Source of the DNA: JAPOXR01 sp963662395
GTDB taxonomy: Bacteria > Pseudomonadota > Alphaproteobacteria > Rhodobacterales > Rhodobacteraceae
Assembly (NCBI GenBank): GCA_963662395.1
Contig: OY759511.1
Location: 4,588,001 to 4,652,000, forward strand
Reading direction: 5' to 3'
DNA length: 64,000 nt
Below the pieces are notes generated by a model. The model saw nothing but the letters and a program-made list of their open reading frames with translations, had not been told where the DNA came from and ran no database searches. Every line of letters begins with the position of its first letter. The first letter of the stretch is position 1. Shown here piece after piece: positions 54,429 through 63,034 of the stretch. The translations under genes were made by a program, and so were the position numbers.

Positions 54429-57221
54429 TTACCCTTCAGGCGCAGTCGGCATGGGGTCTGGCTTGCCAGGCTGGTCATCGGAAGGCCCGGACGTGCCGTC
54501 ATCGCCGGTATCAACAATTCTGGCAACAGAGACCACCTCTTCTCCCGCAGCAAGATTGATCACCTTGACCCCGCGGGAGATTCTGGATTGAACGCGGATG
54601 TCCGAGGCCCTGCAGCGGATCGTCTGCCCGGAATTGGTGGTCAGCATGATCTGGTCATCCAGTTCGACCAGGTCGAATCCAACCACCCCGCCGCCCGCTT
54701 TCGCCAAGATGCCCTTGCCTCCTCGGCCCTTGGTCGTGAAGTGGTGCGAGGACATGATCTTTCCGCTGCCATCACTGGAAATGGACAGGAGCAACCGCTC
54801 GGAGTCCCTCATGGCCTGAATGGTGTCGTCGGACAGAACCGGAAGACCGGGGCTGTCCTGGGCCGGCTCGTCGGTATCCGGCTGCTGGTGCAACTCCCGG
54901 CCGGTTCGGAAGAAGGCATCGCGAATCTCCGGCGTAGCCTCGAATTTCCTGACAATGACCATCGATACAACCCGGTCTCCGGATTTCACCTTCATGCCCT
55001 TGATGCCGGTCGAGTTTCTCGACTTCTGAATCCTGACCCGGTCGACGGAGAACCTGATGACGTTTCCGGAGGCGCTTGCCAGCAGGATATCATCATCGCG
55101 ACCGCAGATGCTGGCATTGACCAGCGTTTCGTCCGGCGGGAGTCGCATGGCGATCTTGCCATTGGCCCTGACATTGGCAAAATCGGATAGCTGGTTGCGG
55201 CGAATCCTGCCGCCCGATGTTGCAAAGGCGATCTGGTAGTCTTCCCAGTCGGCCTCATCCACGTAAATCGGTGTGATGGCCGCAATCGAGACACCCTGTT
55301 CAATCGGGAGGATATTGACGATCGCCTTGCCGCGCGCATTGCGCCCGGCCTTGGGCAGGCGCCAGGTCTTGAGCTTGTAGACCATGCCGTCGGTCGAAAA
55401 GAACAGGAGGGCAGTGTGGGTGTTTGCCACGTGCTGGGTGGTGACAAAATCCTCATCCTTTGTCGCCATTCCGGACAGGCCCTTCCCGCCGCGCCTCTGT
55501 GCCCTGTATTCGGTGAGGGGAGTCCGCTTGATGTAGCCGCCATTGGTGATGGTGATGACCATCTCCTCCGGCTCGATCAGGTCCTCATCCTCGATATCAT
55601 CGGCCCGCTCCTCGATCGACGAGCGCCGCGGGACTGCAAACTTTCCCCTGGCCTGTTCAAGCTCGCTGGCGATGATCTTTCGAATTCGGTGTCCCGATCC
55701 CAGAATGTCGAGAAGATCCCTGATCCGGGTTGCCAGCACTTGCAACTCGTCGGTAATTTCCCGGACTCCCAGAGCAGTCAGGCGTTGAAGGCGCAAATCC
55801 AGGATGGCGCGGGCCTGTATCTCCGACAGACGGTAGGTTCCTTCATCGCTCACCGCGTGACCTGCCTCGGCGACCAGACGGACATACTCGGCAATTTCCG
55901 CCGCTGGCCAGTCCCGCTCGCGCAGCCGTGACCTGGCAGCCGCCGGCTCGGGTGAATTGCGGATGATCGACACGATTTCGTCGAGATTGGATACCGCCAC
56001 AGCCAACCCGCACAGGATGTGGCTGCGGGCCCTGGCCCGCCGCAACTCCTCGGCCGTTCGCCGGGTGACGACCTCCTCCCTGAAATCGAGGAATGATCGC
56101 AGGATCCTCCAGAGAGTCAGCAGTTCCGGTCGTCCGCCATTCAGCGCCAGCAGGTTGCAGCTGAAGGACGACTCCATCGGGGTGAACCGCCAAAGCTGGT
56201 TCAGCACGATCTCGGCGGTCGCATCCCGTTTGAGTTCAATGACCACCCGGACACCGACGCGATCGGACTCGTCGCGGATGCTGGATATGCCCTGGATCTT
56301 TCCTTCCTTGGCAATCTGGGCGATCCTCTCGATCATCAGCGCCTTGTTGACCTGATAGGGTATCTCGTCGACGATGATCGCGTGGCGGTCCTTGCGAATT
56401 TCCTCGAACCTGGTCTTAGCCCTGACCACGATACCGCCGCGCCCGGTCACATAGGCCTTGCGCGCTCCGGACCGGCCGTGGATCACCCCGCCAGTTGGAA
56501 AGTCGGGCCCCGGAATCAATTCCATCAGTCGCTCGGCGGATATGTCGGGGTTCTCGATCATCGCCAGGGTGCCGTCGATGACCTCCCCGAGATTGTGCGG
56601 AGGAATATTGGTTGCCATCCCGACCGCAATACCGCTTCCGCCATTGACCAGGAGATTGGGGTACCTGGCCGGCAGGACGGTCGGCTCACGGTCCTTGCCG
56701 TCGTAATTGTCCTGGAAGTCGACCGTATCCCGGTCGATATCCTCGAGCAGCATGCCCGCCGCCCGGTCCATTCGAACCTCGGTGTAACGCATGGCGGCAG
56801 GGTTATCGCCATCCATCGAGCCGAAATTTCCCTGGCCGTCGAGCAACGGCAATGACATCGAAAAATGCTGGGCCATGCGCACCAGGGAATCGTAGATCGC
56901 CGCATCGCCATGGGGATGGTATTTTCCCATCACCTCGCCGACCGGCCGGGCGGATTTCCGGTAGGGTTTGTCATGGGTGTTTCCGGAGTCATGCATTGCA
57001 TAGAGAATGCGGCGATGGACGGGCTTGAGTCCGTCGCGCAAATCCGGAATGGCGCGCGAGACAATGACGCTCATCGCGTAGTCGAGATAGGCCGATTTCA
57101 TCTCGTCGACTATGGAAACAGTCGAATCGCCTGCAGGTTGGCGATGGTCACCATCACCACCATTTCGAAGGAGTTCGGGATTTTCGTCTGACACCGGGAT
57201 TGTCGCTATTCGATTACACAA
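54429..57221 (-). CDS. gyrA: DNA gyrase subunit A
   Basis: A 930-residue breakage-reunion subunit of the type II topoisomerase that supercoils DNA. SAYLDYAMSVIVSRAIPDLRD begins the core; the catalytic Tyr is in AAMRYTEVRM; six C-terminal beta-pinwheel blades include the GyrA box QRRGGKGLSGM and a second GKGILAKAGGG-type repeat. The quinolone region reads YHPHGDAAIYDSLVRMAQ, with Ala where E. coli has Ser83 and Asp87 kept. Start is uncertain: TTG at 57221 gives the longest product; GTG at 57194 or ATG at 57101 are alternatives. Confidence 0.96.
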   Translation of the reverse strand: MCNRIATIPVSDENPELLRNGGDGDHRQPAGDSTVSIVDEMKSAYLDYAMSVIVSRAIPDLRDGLKPVHRRILYAMHDSGNTHDKPYRKSARPVGEVMGKYHPHGDAAIYDSLVRMAQHFSMSLPLLDGQGNFGSMDGDNPAAMRYTEVRMDRAAGMLLEDIDRDTVDFQDNYDGKDREPTVLPARYPNLLVNGGSGIAVGMATNIPPHNLGEVIDGTLAMIENPDISAERLMELIPGPDFPTGGVIHGRSGARKAYVTGRGGIVVRAKTRFEEIRKDRHAIIVDEIPYQVNKALMIERIAQIAKEGKIQGISSIRDESDRVGVRVVIELKRDATAEIVLNQLWRFTPMESSFSCNLLALNGGRPELLTLWRILRSFLDFREEVVTRRTAEELRRARARSHILCGLAVAVSNLDEIVSIIRNSPEPAAARSRLRERDWPAAEIAEYVRLVAEAGHAVSDEGTYRLSEIQARAILDLRLQRLTALGVREITDELQVLATRIRDLLDILGSGHRIRKIIASELEQARGKFAVPRRSSIEERADDIEDEDLIEPEEMVITITNGGYIKRTPLTEYRAQRRGGKGLSGMATKDEDFVTTQHVANTHTALLFFSTDGMVYKLKTWRLPKAGRNARGKAIVNILPIEQGVSIAAITPIYVDEADWEDYQIAFATSGGRIRRNQLSDFANVRANGKIAMRLPPDETLVNASICGRDDDILLASASGNVIRFSVDRVRIQKSRNSTGIKGMKVKSGDRVVSMVIVRKFEATPEIRDAFFRTGRELHQQPDTDEPAQDSPGLPVLSDDTIQAMRDSERLLLSISSDGSGKIMSSHHFTTKGRGGKGILAKAGGGVVGFDLVELDDQIMLTTNSGQTIRCRASDIRVQSRISRGVKVINLAAGEEVVSVARIVDTGDDGTSGPSDDQPGKPDPMPTAPEG

Positions 57222-57690
57222 TACATGGTGGTGAACAGTTTAACCGACAACAACATCAGCGTAAATCGCCGTATCGCCCAAATGGCAGGATAATGGGCGG
57301 ACCGGCCTCCCTTTCCCGGGAAATCAGCCCTTCCCGCCAACTCGCAACACTGTCGTGCTGTCCGGCAAGGCCGGGTCCGTTGCTCTGCCGATTTCACAGC
57401 TCGCCTGTTCCCGGCGGCCGAATCGGCGCACTGTCGACAGCGGCATCATGGTCCAGTCGCTGACAGGCGGGCGTGAACATGCTCGACGAGGTCGCCCAAC
57501 CCCGGATCGAGGGAGACATCGCATGCCGAAGGAAGATGGCGGAGGATACATCGACCTCGACCGGGAGCCTGGCCGGAAGAATGTCCAGGAAGAACACCAG
57601 ATGCCGGATTTCGCCACAACCGCCATGGCGCAGGGCGAGGATGTGGTCCGCCCTGCAACCGCATTCGGCGGGGACCGGCGACCGTTGCGT
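57222..57690. other. Upstream region of gyrA
   Basis: No recognised gene in about 470 bases. It should contain the gyrA promoter near 57222-57300; an A/T-rich stretch (57223-57275) lies there. Right of about 57690 the sequence probably belongs to the IS110-family element, but its left boundary could not be fixed. Confidence 0.35.
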
Positions 57691-59340
57691 CACGGGTTGT
57701 GTCGTCTGGAGTCATGGCAGAATTCGCGGATTGGTTCGGTGCCGATTGGCCTGGAAGCCGGATCAGTCCGGGAAGCGCCTGTCTCAAGCGGGTCTTTTCC
57801 GGCCACTGAATCCGGCAAACCTGCACCCTGCAGGGATCGGTCTCCGGGATATTCCGGCACCCGCGGTTGGTGCCGGAATTCACCCTGGCGATCTGTCCGG
57901 AAGCGATGGAGTGGACGCCCCCTCCGAACGGCGTCAAGATGCGCCGGAGAAAACGCCAGTCCAGCTGCGCGTGAAATCGACGGAGGAAACGTCCATGGAA
58001 CACACACCCGTCATCGGCATCGACATCTCGAAGCGGGGTCTTCGACTTCATGGTGCAACTGCCGACGGCCAGCCGGTCTTCCGCAAGACGGTCTCGCGCG
58101 GCAGGTTCCTGGCCTTCCTCTGCAAGCTGCCATCCTGCCTGGTGGTGATGGAGGCCTGCGGCGGTGCCCGTCACCGGGGCCGCCAGATCATCGGATTTGG
58201 CCACGAGTGCAAGCTGATCCCGCCGGTCTACGTGAAACCCTTCGTCAAGCGCCAGAAGAATGACCGGAACGACGCAGCAGCGATCGCCCGCACCGCTCAG
58301 CGCCCGACCATGCGCTTCGTGGCGGTGAAACCCGAGGAGGCCCAGGCCGATGCCATGCTGTTTCGGACCCGGGCACTCATGGTCCGGCAGCGCACGCAGA
58401 CCATCAATTCGCTCCGGGGCCACCTGGCCGAATTCGGCGTGGTGGCGCCGAGGGGCGTGGCCGGTGTCGTGAAGCTTCGGCAGGAGCTGGCGGAAGTACA
58501 GGAGCCACCACCCGAGCAGGTGGCAGCGCTGGCCGAGCTGCCGTTCACGCGGATCGCCTCGCTCTCCGGGCAGATCACCGGCCTCGAGCAGCAGATCCGG
58601 GTCCGGGCCAGGGAGCGAGACGAGTTCAGGCGGCTGATGACCATCCCGGGCATCGGTCCGATCTGCGCCATGGCCGTGCATGCCTTCGCACCGCCGATGG
58701 CGAGCTTCCGCCGTGGCCGGGACTTCGCGGCCTGGGTCGGGCTGACACCCCGGGAACATTCGACAGCCGGCCGGCAGCGGTTCGGGCGGATCACCAAGAT
58801 GGGACAGCGGGACCTCAGGCAGTTGCTGGTCCTCGGTGCAACCTCGGTGCTCCGCCATGCGCCGAGAGGCGAGGCGCTCAAGGATCCCTGGCTTGCCAGG
58901 ATGATCGCCGGGAAGCCGCCGAAGCTGGTGGCGGTGGCGCTTGCCGGCAAGATGGCGCGCATGATCTGGGCGCTGTCGGTGAAGAACGAGGATTACCGGG
59001 CACCGGCGGCGATGGCCGCGGCGGCGTGACTGCCTGGAAACGAAAGCTGCCGGGAAAGGAGAGGCTCTACTTCCCGGAACGGAATACCGGGTGCTGCAGG
59101 CACGGCCCTGACGGCCTGATCTGCGGATGATCCCGGTTGGTGCGGTGAGGACGACAGACAACATAGGGGCAAAAGGTCATTGAAGACGGGGTCGGAAAAA
59201 CCAGCACCTGACGCAGGGCTTCGAGCCCGTGGAAGCGATTTGGATCCGATCCACGAACACCATACGGGCCCGCGGCGAATGAATGCTGCATCGAGAGGCC
59301 GGACATACGACCGTACCTTGACCGCATGCCACATGATGTC
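57691..59340 (+). mobile_element. Second IS110-family element (IS1111-like), approximate ends
   Basis: Contains a full-length transposase (57995-59029) flanked by about 300 bases of noncoding DNA on each side. Downstream, 59180-59335 is a conserved-looking noncoding block ending near GGCCGGACATACGACC. IS1111-group elements carry their RNA downstream, so this block could be it. Ends are estimates because these elements lack terminal repeats and no empty site is present in the window. Confidence 0.6.
57995..59029 (+). CDS. IS110-family transposase (IS1111-like)
   Basis: A 344-residue DEDD transposase, not closely similar to the one at 48840-49778. Acidic residues D10 (VIGIDISKRG), E53 (VVMEACGGARH), D90 and D93 (KNDRNDAAAI) form the RuvC-like site. 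The C-terminal domain has MTIPGIGPICAMAVHAF and WVGLTPREHSTAGRQR with GRITKMGQRDLRQLLVLGA. The start at 57995 follows CGGAGGAAAC; no frameshift. It sits between gyrA and the amidohydrolase gene, so it does not interrupt a gene. Confidence 0.93.
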   Translation: MEHTPVIGIDISKRGLRLHGATADGQPVFRKTVSRGRFLAFLCKLPSCLVVMEACGGARHRGRQIIGFGHECKLIPPVYVKPFVKRQKNDRNDAAAIARTAQRPTMRFVAVKPEEAQADAMLFRTRALMVRQRTQTINSLRGHLAEFGVVAPRGVAGVVKLRQELAEVQEPPPEQVAALAELPFTRIASLSGQITGLEQQIRVRARERDEFRRLMTIPGIGPICAMAVHAFAPPMASFRRGRDFAAWVGLTPREHSTAGRQRFGRITKMGQRDLRQLLVLGATSVLRHAPRGEALKDPWLARMIAGKPPKLVAVALAGKMARMIWALSVKNEDYRAPAAMAAAA

Positions 59341-59438
59341 TGAAATCCAGCTTGCACTACCGGGGGCGTCCACATACGTCAGTTCCATCCCCGTTTCAAG
59401 CGTCTGCGTCAGTCGCCTGCATTCACGTCCCGCGTCCG

Positions 59439-60932
59439 TCAGAACCAGCCCCTGTAGAATTCCCTGACCGTCCCGATCAGATCAGCGGCGAGTCTTGCCC
59501 GGGTTGATTCGGACGCCGACCTCGGTGCCTCGAGGCGGCGAGAGATTTCATCCAGGATCGTTGCCCGGTCGATCCGCGTGAACCGGCCCTCCTGATAGAC
59601 GACCTGCCCGCCGATCATGACAGTTCGAACGGCATCGGCTTTCGCACGCCGCACGAGCACGTCGACAAGTGGCATCGCCGGATCCTGGTAGGGCCGGGTC
59701 ACCCGGGTCCAGTCGAGCAATACGATGTCGGCAAGGTGCCCCGGTGCGAGTTGCCCGATTTGTTCGGCAAACGGCGTGGTCGCCGCGCCGCACTCGGTAG
59801 CCATGCGCAGGACCTGGTCGGCGGTCGGACCGGGAGCGTCGTGCCCCGGTGGTCGGTGGAGCGTGAGCGCGAGGCGCATTTCCTGGAGCATGTCGCGATC
59901 GTCGTTGATCCCGGCCTCGTCGATCCCCAGGGCCACGGGTATGCCGCTGGCAAGGAATCCGTTGAGATCGGCGGTCCCGCTCCCGAGTCGAAGATTCGAC
60001 GAGCAATTGTGGCACAGGCAGCCCCCGCGCTCGGCCAGAAGAGCGATGTCGTCGGATGTCATCCAGACACCGTGACCAATGGTGAGATGCGGGCCGACAA
60101 GCCCGAAGCGGTCGATGTATTCGAGTGCCGATCCCCCGGTACGGCGTCGCGCGTATTCCACCTGATAGGGCGTCTCGAGCAGATGCATGTGCATCGGGGC
60201 TGCGGTCTCCTCGGCCATGCGGTACGCGCTTTCGAGCGCGGCGTCCGAGAGCCAGTGGAGGTTCGATGGTGCGACCTGGATTCCTATCAGGGGCGCGTCG
60301 GCCCACCGGGCACGAAGAGCATGGAACACCGCCACCTGCTCCGAGAGCGGCAGGGCGAAGCTCGAAAGATACGCCGCTGCCGGTGCCCGTAGCGGCGCCG
60401 GCAGCGATGCCACGAACTCTTCGTCGGCGGCATAGATCATGCGGTTCTGGTCGCGCATCGCCAAGGAATAGGAGGCCCTCATGCCGAGTTCGACATAGGC
60501 TTCGATGATGGCGTCGGCGCGGGCAAGCACTGCGTCCATGTCCCCCGGTGACCGGCTGTGCAGATGCTGAACCGTGGTGACACCCGAGGCGACCATCTCG
60601 AAGGCCGAGTACAGCGTGTCGAGCCGGGGGTCCATGTCACGCATGGCGAGGCGCTCGGGAAACCAGAGTTCAAGCGGTTGATCGCGCGCGCCGAGCTGGA
60701 AGGGCGTCAGCCCGAGATGGTGGTGGGCATTGATGAGCCCCGGGATCGCCACCTGGCCTCGCCCACCGATCTCAGGTGCATCCGGGTGGCCGCGACGCAG
60801 GACATCCGCAGGTCCGATGGTCGAGATAGTGTCGCCGTCAACCAGGATCGCGCCATTCTGGAGGATTTCCGGCCGGCCATCCGCAGTATGGCCGGTCACG
60901 ATGTGGTCGGCGACAACGAGCGCTGTTGTCAT
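59439..60932 (-). CDS. Amidohydrolase (Atz/Trz chlorohydrolase, deaminase-type)
   Basis: A 497-residue metal-dependent hydrolase of the TrzA/AtzA/S-adenosylhomocysteine-deaminase group. Metal and substrate residues: INAHHHLGLTPF (HxH), MHMHLLETPYQVEYA (third His, Glu), TIGHGVWM (His), and the Asp of ALGIDEAGINDDRDML. The N-terminal composite beta-sandwich (MTTALVVADHIVTGH) and the C-terminal ADIVLLDWTRVTRP return strand are typical. Likely deaminates or dechlorinates a nucleobase- or triazine-like ring (substrate inferred only by family). Last gene of the operon; overlaps the racemase stop (ATGA). Confidence 0.9.
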   Translation of the reverse strand: MTTALVVADHIVTGHTADGRPEILQNGAILVDGDTISTIGPADVLRRGHPDAPEIGGRGQVAIPGLINAHHHLGLTPFQLGARDQPLELWFPERLAMRDMDPRLDTLYSAFEMVASGVTTVQHLHSRSPGDMDAVLARADAIIEAYVELGMRASYSLAMRDQNRMIYAADEEFVASLPAPLRAPAAAYLSSFALPLSEQVAVFHALRARWADAPLIGIQVAPSNLHWLSDAALESAYRMAEETAAPMHMHLLETPYQVEYARRRTGGSALEYIDRFGLVGPHLTIGHGVWMTSDDIALLAERGGCLCHNCSSNLRLGSGTADLNGFLASGIPVALGIDEAGINDDRDMLQEMRLALTLHRPPGHDAPGPTADQVLRMATECGAATTPFAEQIGQLAPGHLADIVLLDWTRVTRPYQDPAMPLVDVLVRRAKADAVRTVMIGGQVVYQEGRFTRIDRATILDEISRRLEAPRSASESTRARLAADLIGTVREFYRGWF

Positions 60933-61582
60933 GCGGTGATTCCTGCGTTCAGACGTTCAAGTGTCAGGCGCACCGCCGCGGGCACCGGCTCGACGAGCGG
61001 TACGGGCACCAAGGCGGCAAGCGTTTGCGCAGCGGATGCCAGTGGCCCACCGCCTATGACCACGGTCCCGGCCTCTCCCGCCTGGATGGCTGCTTCGATT
61101 GCGCTGGCCAGTGCCGCCTCAAGCGCGCAAGGATCGGCATGGAGCGTGGCGGGATCGCCAGGTGTCGTCCATGTGCCGGCGAAATTGTTGTGCCCGTAGC
61201 GCACGGCAATCGCGGCAATCGTATCACACAGCGCCGGCGTCGTCGTGACCACGGCGAAACGATGTCCACCCTGGGCAGCAGCAGCCATACCCGCCTCGGC
61301 AATCCCGGTGATCGGCATGGGCAGCGCAGCGCGGAGCGCATCGAGGCCCGGATCACCGAAGGCCGCGACGATCACCGCGTCAGCATCGCGCAATGCGGCG
61401 GTAAGCGATGCCACCGCGTCCTCGGCGACGGACAGCGTCGCTGGATCGGAAATGAGTTCGGCACCGAATGGAGCGGTATGACCAGTCACTTCCGTGCCTG
61501 GCCCAGCCTCTTCGGCCGCGATCCGGACCATCATCCGCGTCGCATCGACGGATGTGTTCGGGTTGACGAGGGCAAGCCTCAA
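60929..61582 (-). CDS. Asp/Glu/hydantoin racemase-family protein
   Basis: A 217-residue two-lobe racemase family protein (HyuE-like). RLALVNPNTSVDATRMM at the N-terminus, VIVAAFGDPGLDALR and VTGIAEAG-type segments, and VIGGGPLAS near the C-terminus are conserved. The first catalytic Cys is replaced (AAFGDPGL, where HyuE has a Cys before G-D-P), while ALCDTIAA keeps a Cys, so racemisation needs testing. TTG 61582 with GAGGTGA upstream was chosen: the family begins exactly at this strand. Overlaps the amidohydrolase start by four bases. Confidence 0.82.
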   Translation of the reverse strand: MRLALVNPNTSVDATRMMVRIAAEEAGPGTEVTGHTAPFGAELISDPATLSVAEDAVASLTAALRDADAVIVAAFGDPGLDALRAALPMPITGIAEAGMAAAAQGGHRFAVVTTTPALCDTIAAIAVRYGHNNFAGTWTTPGDPATLHADPCALEAALASAIEAAIQAGEAGTVVIGGGPLASAAQTLAALVPVPLVEPVPAAVRLTLERLNAGITA

Positions 61583-61643
61583 TTCGTCACCTCGGCGAGG
61601 GTGGTTACCGACAAGGGCAGCATTGAATTCGTCACTTGTGCCA

Positions 61644-61859
61644 GGGCCTGTCGACAATCATGTTGCCACCACCCCCGCCACGGGATGGATCGCCGCCGCG
61701 AAATACTCGTCGGTCTTGTCGTGGCGGGTGGCGATCGTCCGGAATTCCCTGATCCTGGCAAGAAGTTCTCCTCCTGTACGTCTGCCGATCATGATTCCGG
61801 GGATTTGTCCGGCTCGGCCTCAAGGACATCACCGCAACCCTGTCCGACGGGATCGCGGT
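61644..61859 (-). mobile_element. IS5-family fragment, copy 4 (3' end only)
   Basis: GGGCCTGTCGACAATCATG at 61644 is the IS5 terminal repeat, and the minus strand from about 61770 down reads RIREFRTIATRHDKTDEYF then AAAIHPVAGVVAT, the transposase C-terminus. Similarity to copy 1 weakens beyond 61800 but may continue to the deacetylase stop at 61860. The rest of the element is missing, so it was probably lost by deletion or recombination between the racemase and deacetylase genes. Confidence 0.82.
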
Positions 61860-62804
61860 TCACGGCCCGCCCCCGTCATCCGAAGCGAATCCGCCGGGGC
61901 AGGGCCGCGGGTTCCACGCCGGCAGGCCAAGGCCTGCCCTCCATGCATGTGCCATTTCGGCGCGGGAGGCAAACCAGACACCGTCATGGCCGAGAGCGTG
62001 GTCAAGGAACGCCTCGAGTCCCCCGATCCGGGCCGGGCGGCCGATGATCCGCGTGTGGAGCCCGATGGAAAGTATCCGCGGCGCATCCTCGGCAAGGAGA
62101 CGGTCGAATGCATCGATGCAGTAGCGCGAGAAATCCGACCCGAAGACGAAGCCGCCGTTGTCGTAGAAGCGCATGTCATTGGTATCGAAGGCGTAGGGCA
62201 GCACGACATGGGCCCCGGCAGGCGTGTCTACCGTGTATGGCAGGTCGTCATTATAGGCGTTGCTGTCATAGAGGAAGCCTCCATGCTCCACGAGAAGACC
62301 GCGCGTCGCGGTCGAGGTCGCAGAGCGTGTATGCCAGCCGACCGGAGGAGCGCCTGCCGCTTCCGCAATGGCCGCGACTGCGCGGGCGATGACACGTCGT
62401 TCGGTCGCCATGTCCATGTGCACGTGCCGCTCCCACCGCCAACCGTGGGCCGCGACCTCGTGACCGTCCGCTACCGCCTCGGCGACGACCCAGGGCGTCG
62501 TCGCCACGGCGCGGCCGCAAGCATTGAGCGTGGCCCGTATTTCGCGGGAGCGGAGTGCATCGCGGATTCGCGGCCAGCCCGCGCGCGGACCGTATTCAAA
62601 ATGACTCTCCATGCAGAGGTCTCGATGACCCTCGACACGCTCCATCACCTCGTATATGTGCTCGTTCCGCTCGTCACCGGTTCCGAGCGAAAGCTCCGCC
62701 CCCTCCTCGATGTTGACGACCACCGAAACTGCGAGCCTTGCCCCGCCGGGCCAGCGGATGACCGGCGTGCCATGACGATATCCCTCGAAATCCCGGTCCG
62801 TCAC
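61860..62804 (-). CDS. PuuE-like polysaccharide deacetylase-family protein
   Basis: A 314-residue NodB-homology enzyme of the PuuE (cofactor-independent allantoinase) group. ARLAVSVVVNIEEGAELSLG, YGPRAGWPRIRD, EVAAHGWRWERHVHM and GWHTRSATSTATRGLL follow the PuuE order, with LPYTVDTP and the C-terminal SIGLHTRIIGRPARIGG. Likely hydrolyses a cyclic amide such as allantoin or a relative. Its start overlaps the truncated BtpA-like gene's stop. Its end meets the IS5 fragment, and the last codons may be altered. Confidence 0.85.
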   Translation of the reverse strand: MTDRDFEGYRHGTPVIRWPGGARLAVSVVVNIEEGAELSLGTGDERNEHIYEVMERVEGHRDLCMESHFEYGPRAGWPRIRDALRSREIRATLNACGRAVATTPWVVAEAVADGHEVAAHGWRWERHVHMDMATERRVIARAVAAIAEAAGAPPVGWHTRSATSTATRGLLVEHGGFLYDSNAYNDDLPYTVDTPAGAHVVLPYAFDTNDMRFYDNGGFVFGSDFSRYCIDAFDRLLAEDAPRILSIGLHTRIIGRPARIGGLEAFLDHALGHDGVWFASRAEMAHAWRAGLGLPAWNPRPCPGGFASDDGGGP

Positions 62805-63034
62805 GTCGTCCCCGCCGTGCCCATCCCGGCAATCGCGTCGGGTCCCGCGGGGCCTGGCGCACCTGCCTTGTTCCGGAACCCCATCCAGGGAACGCCCGCC
62901 TCGTCAAGGTCGCCTGTCCTGGTCAGTGCGTAGTCTTCGCGCCGCCTGACCGGGCAGTGCCTGCTCGGCACGAAGACGGGCAGGTGGAGTGCGGCGACGA
63001 CCGGCGCGCCGGGATAGAAGAACTTCCGGGTCAT
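62801..63034 (-). pseudogene. Truncated BtpA-family remnant
   Basis: 77 codons whose first 65 resemble the N-terminus of BtpA/SgcQ-type TIM-barrel proteins: FYPGAPVVAALHLPVFVPSR, then REDYALTRTGDLDEAGVPWM and AGAPGPAGPDAIAGMG. BtpA proteins have about 260 residues, so three quarters are missing, and the frame stops right at the deacetylase start. Overlaps the kinase stop (ATGA) and the deacetylase start, so it has kept translational coupling in the operon. It may be an internal deletion. The family call is from memory of the N-terminal pattern. Confidence 0.55.

Noticed and set aside
57446..59164. 572-codon open frame on the minus strand
   Set aside because: It is antisense to the IS110 transposase at 57995-59029, is rich in Arg/Pro/His and has no domain; it stays open only because of GC-rich codon bias.
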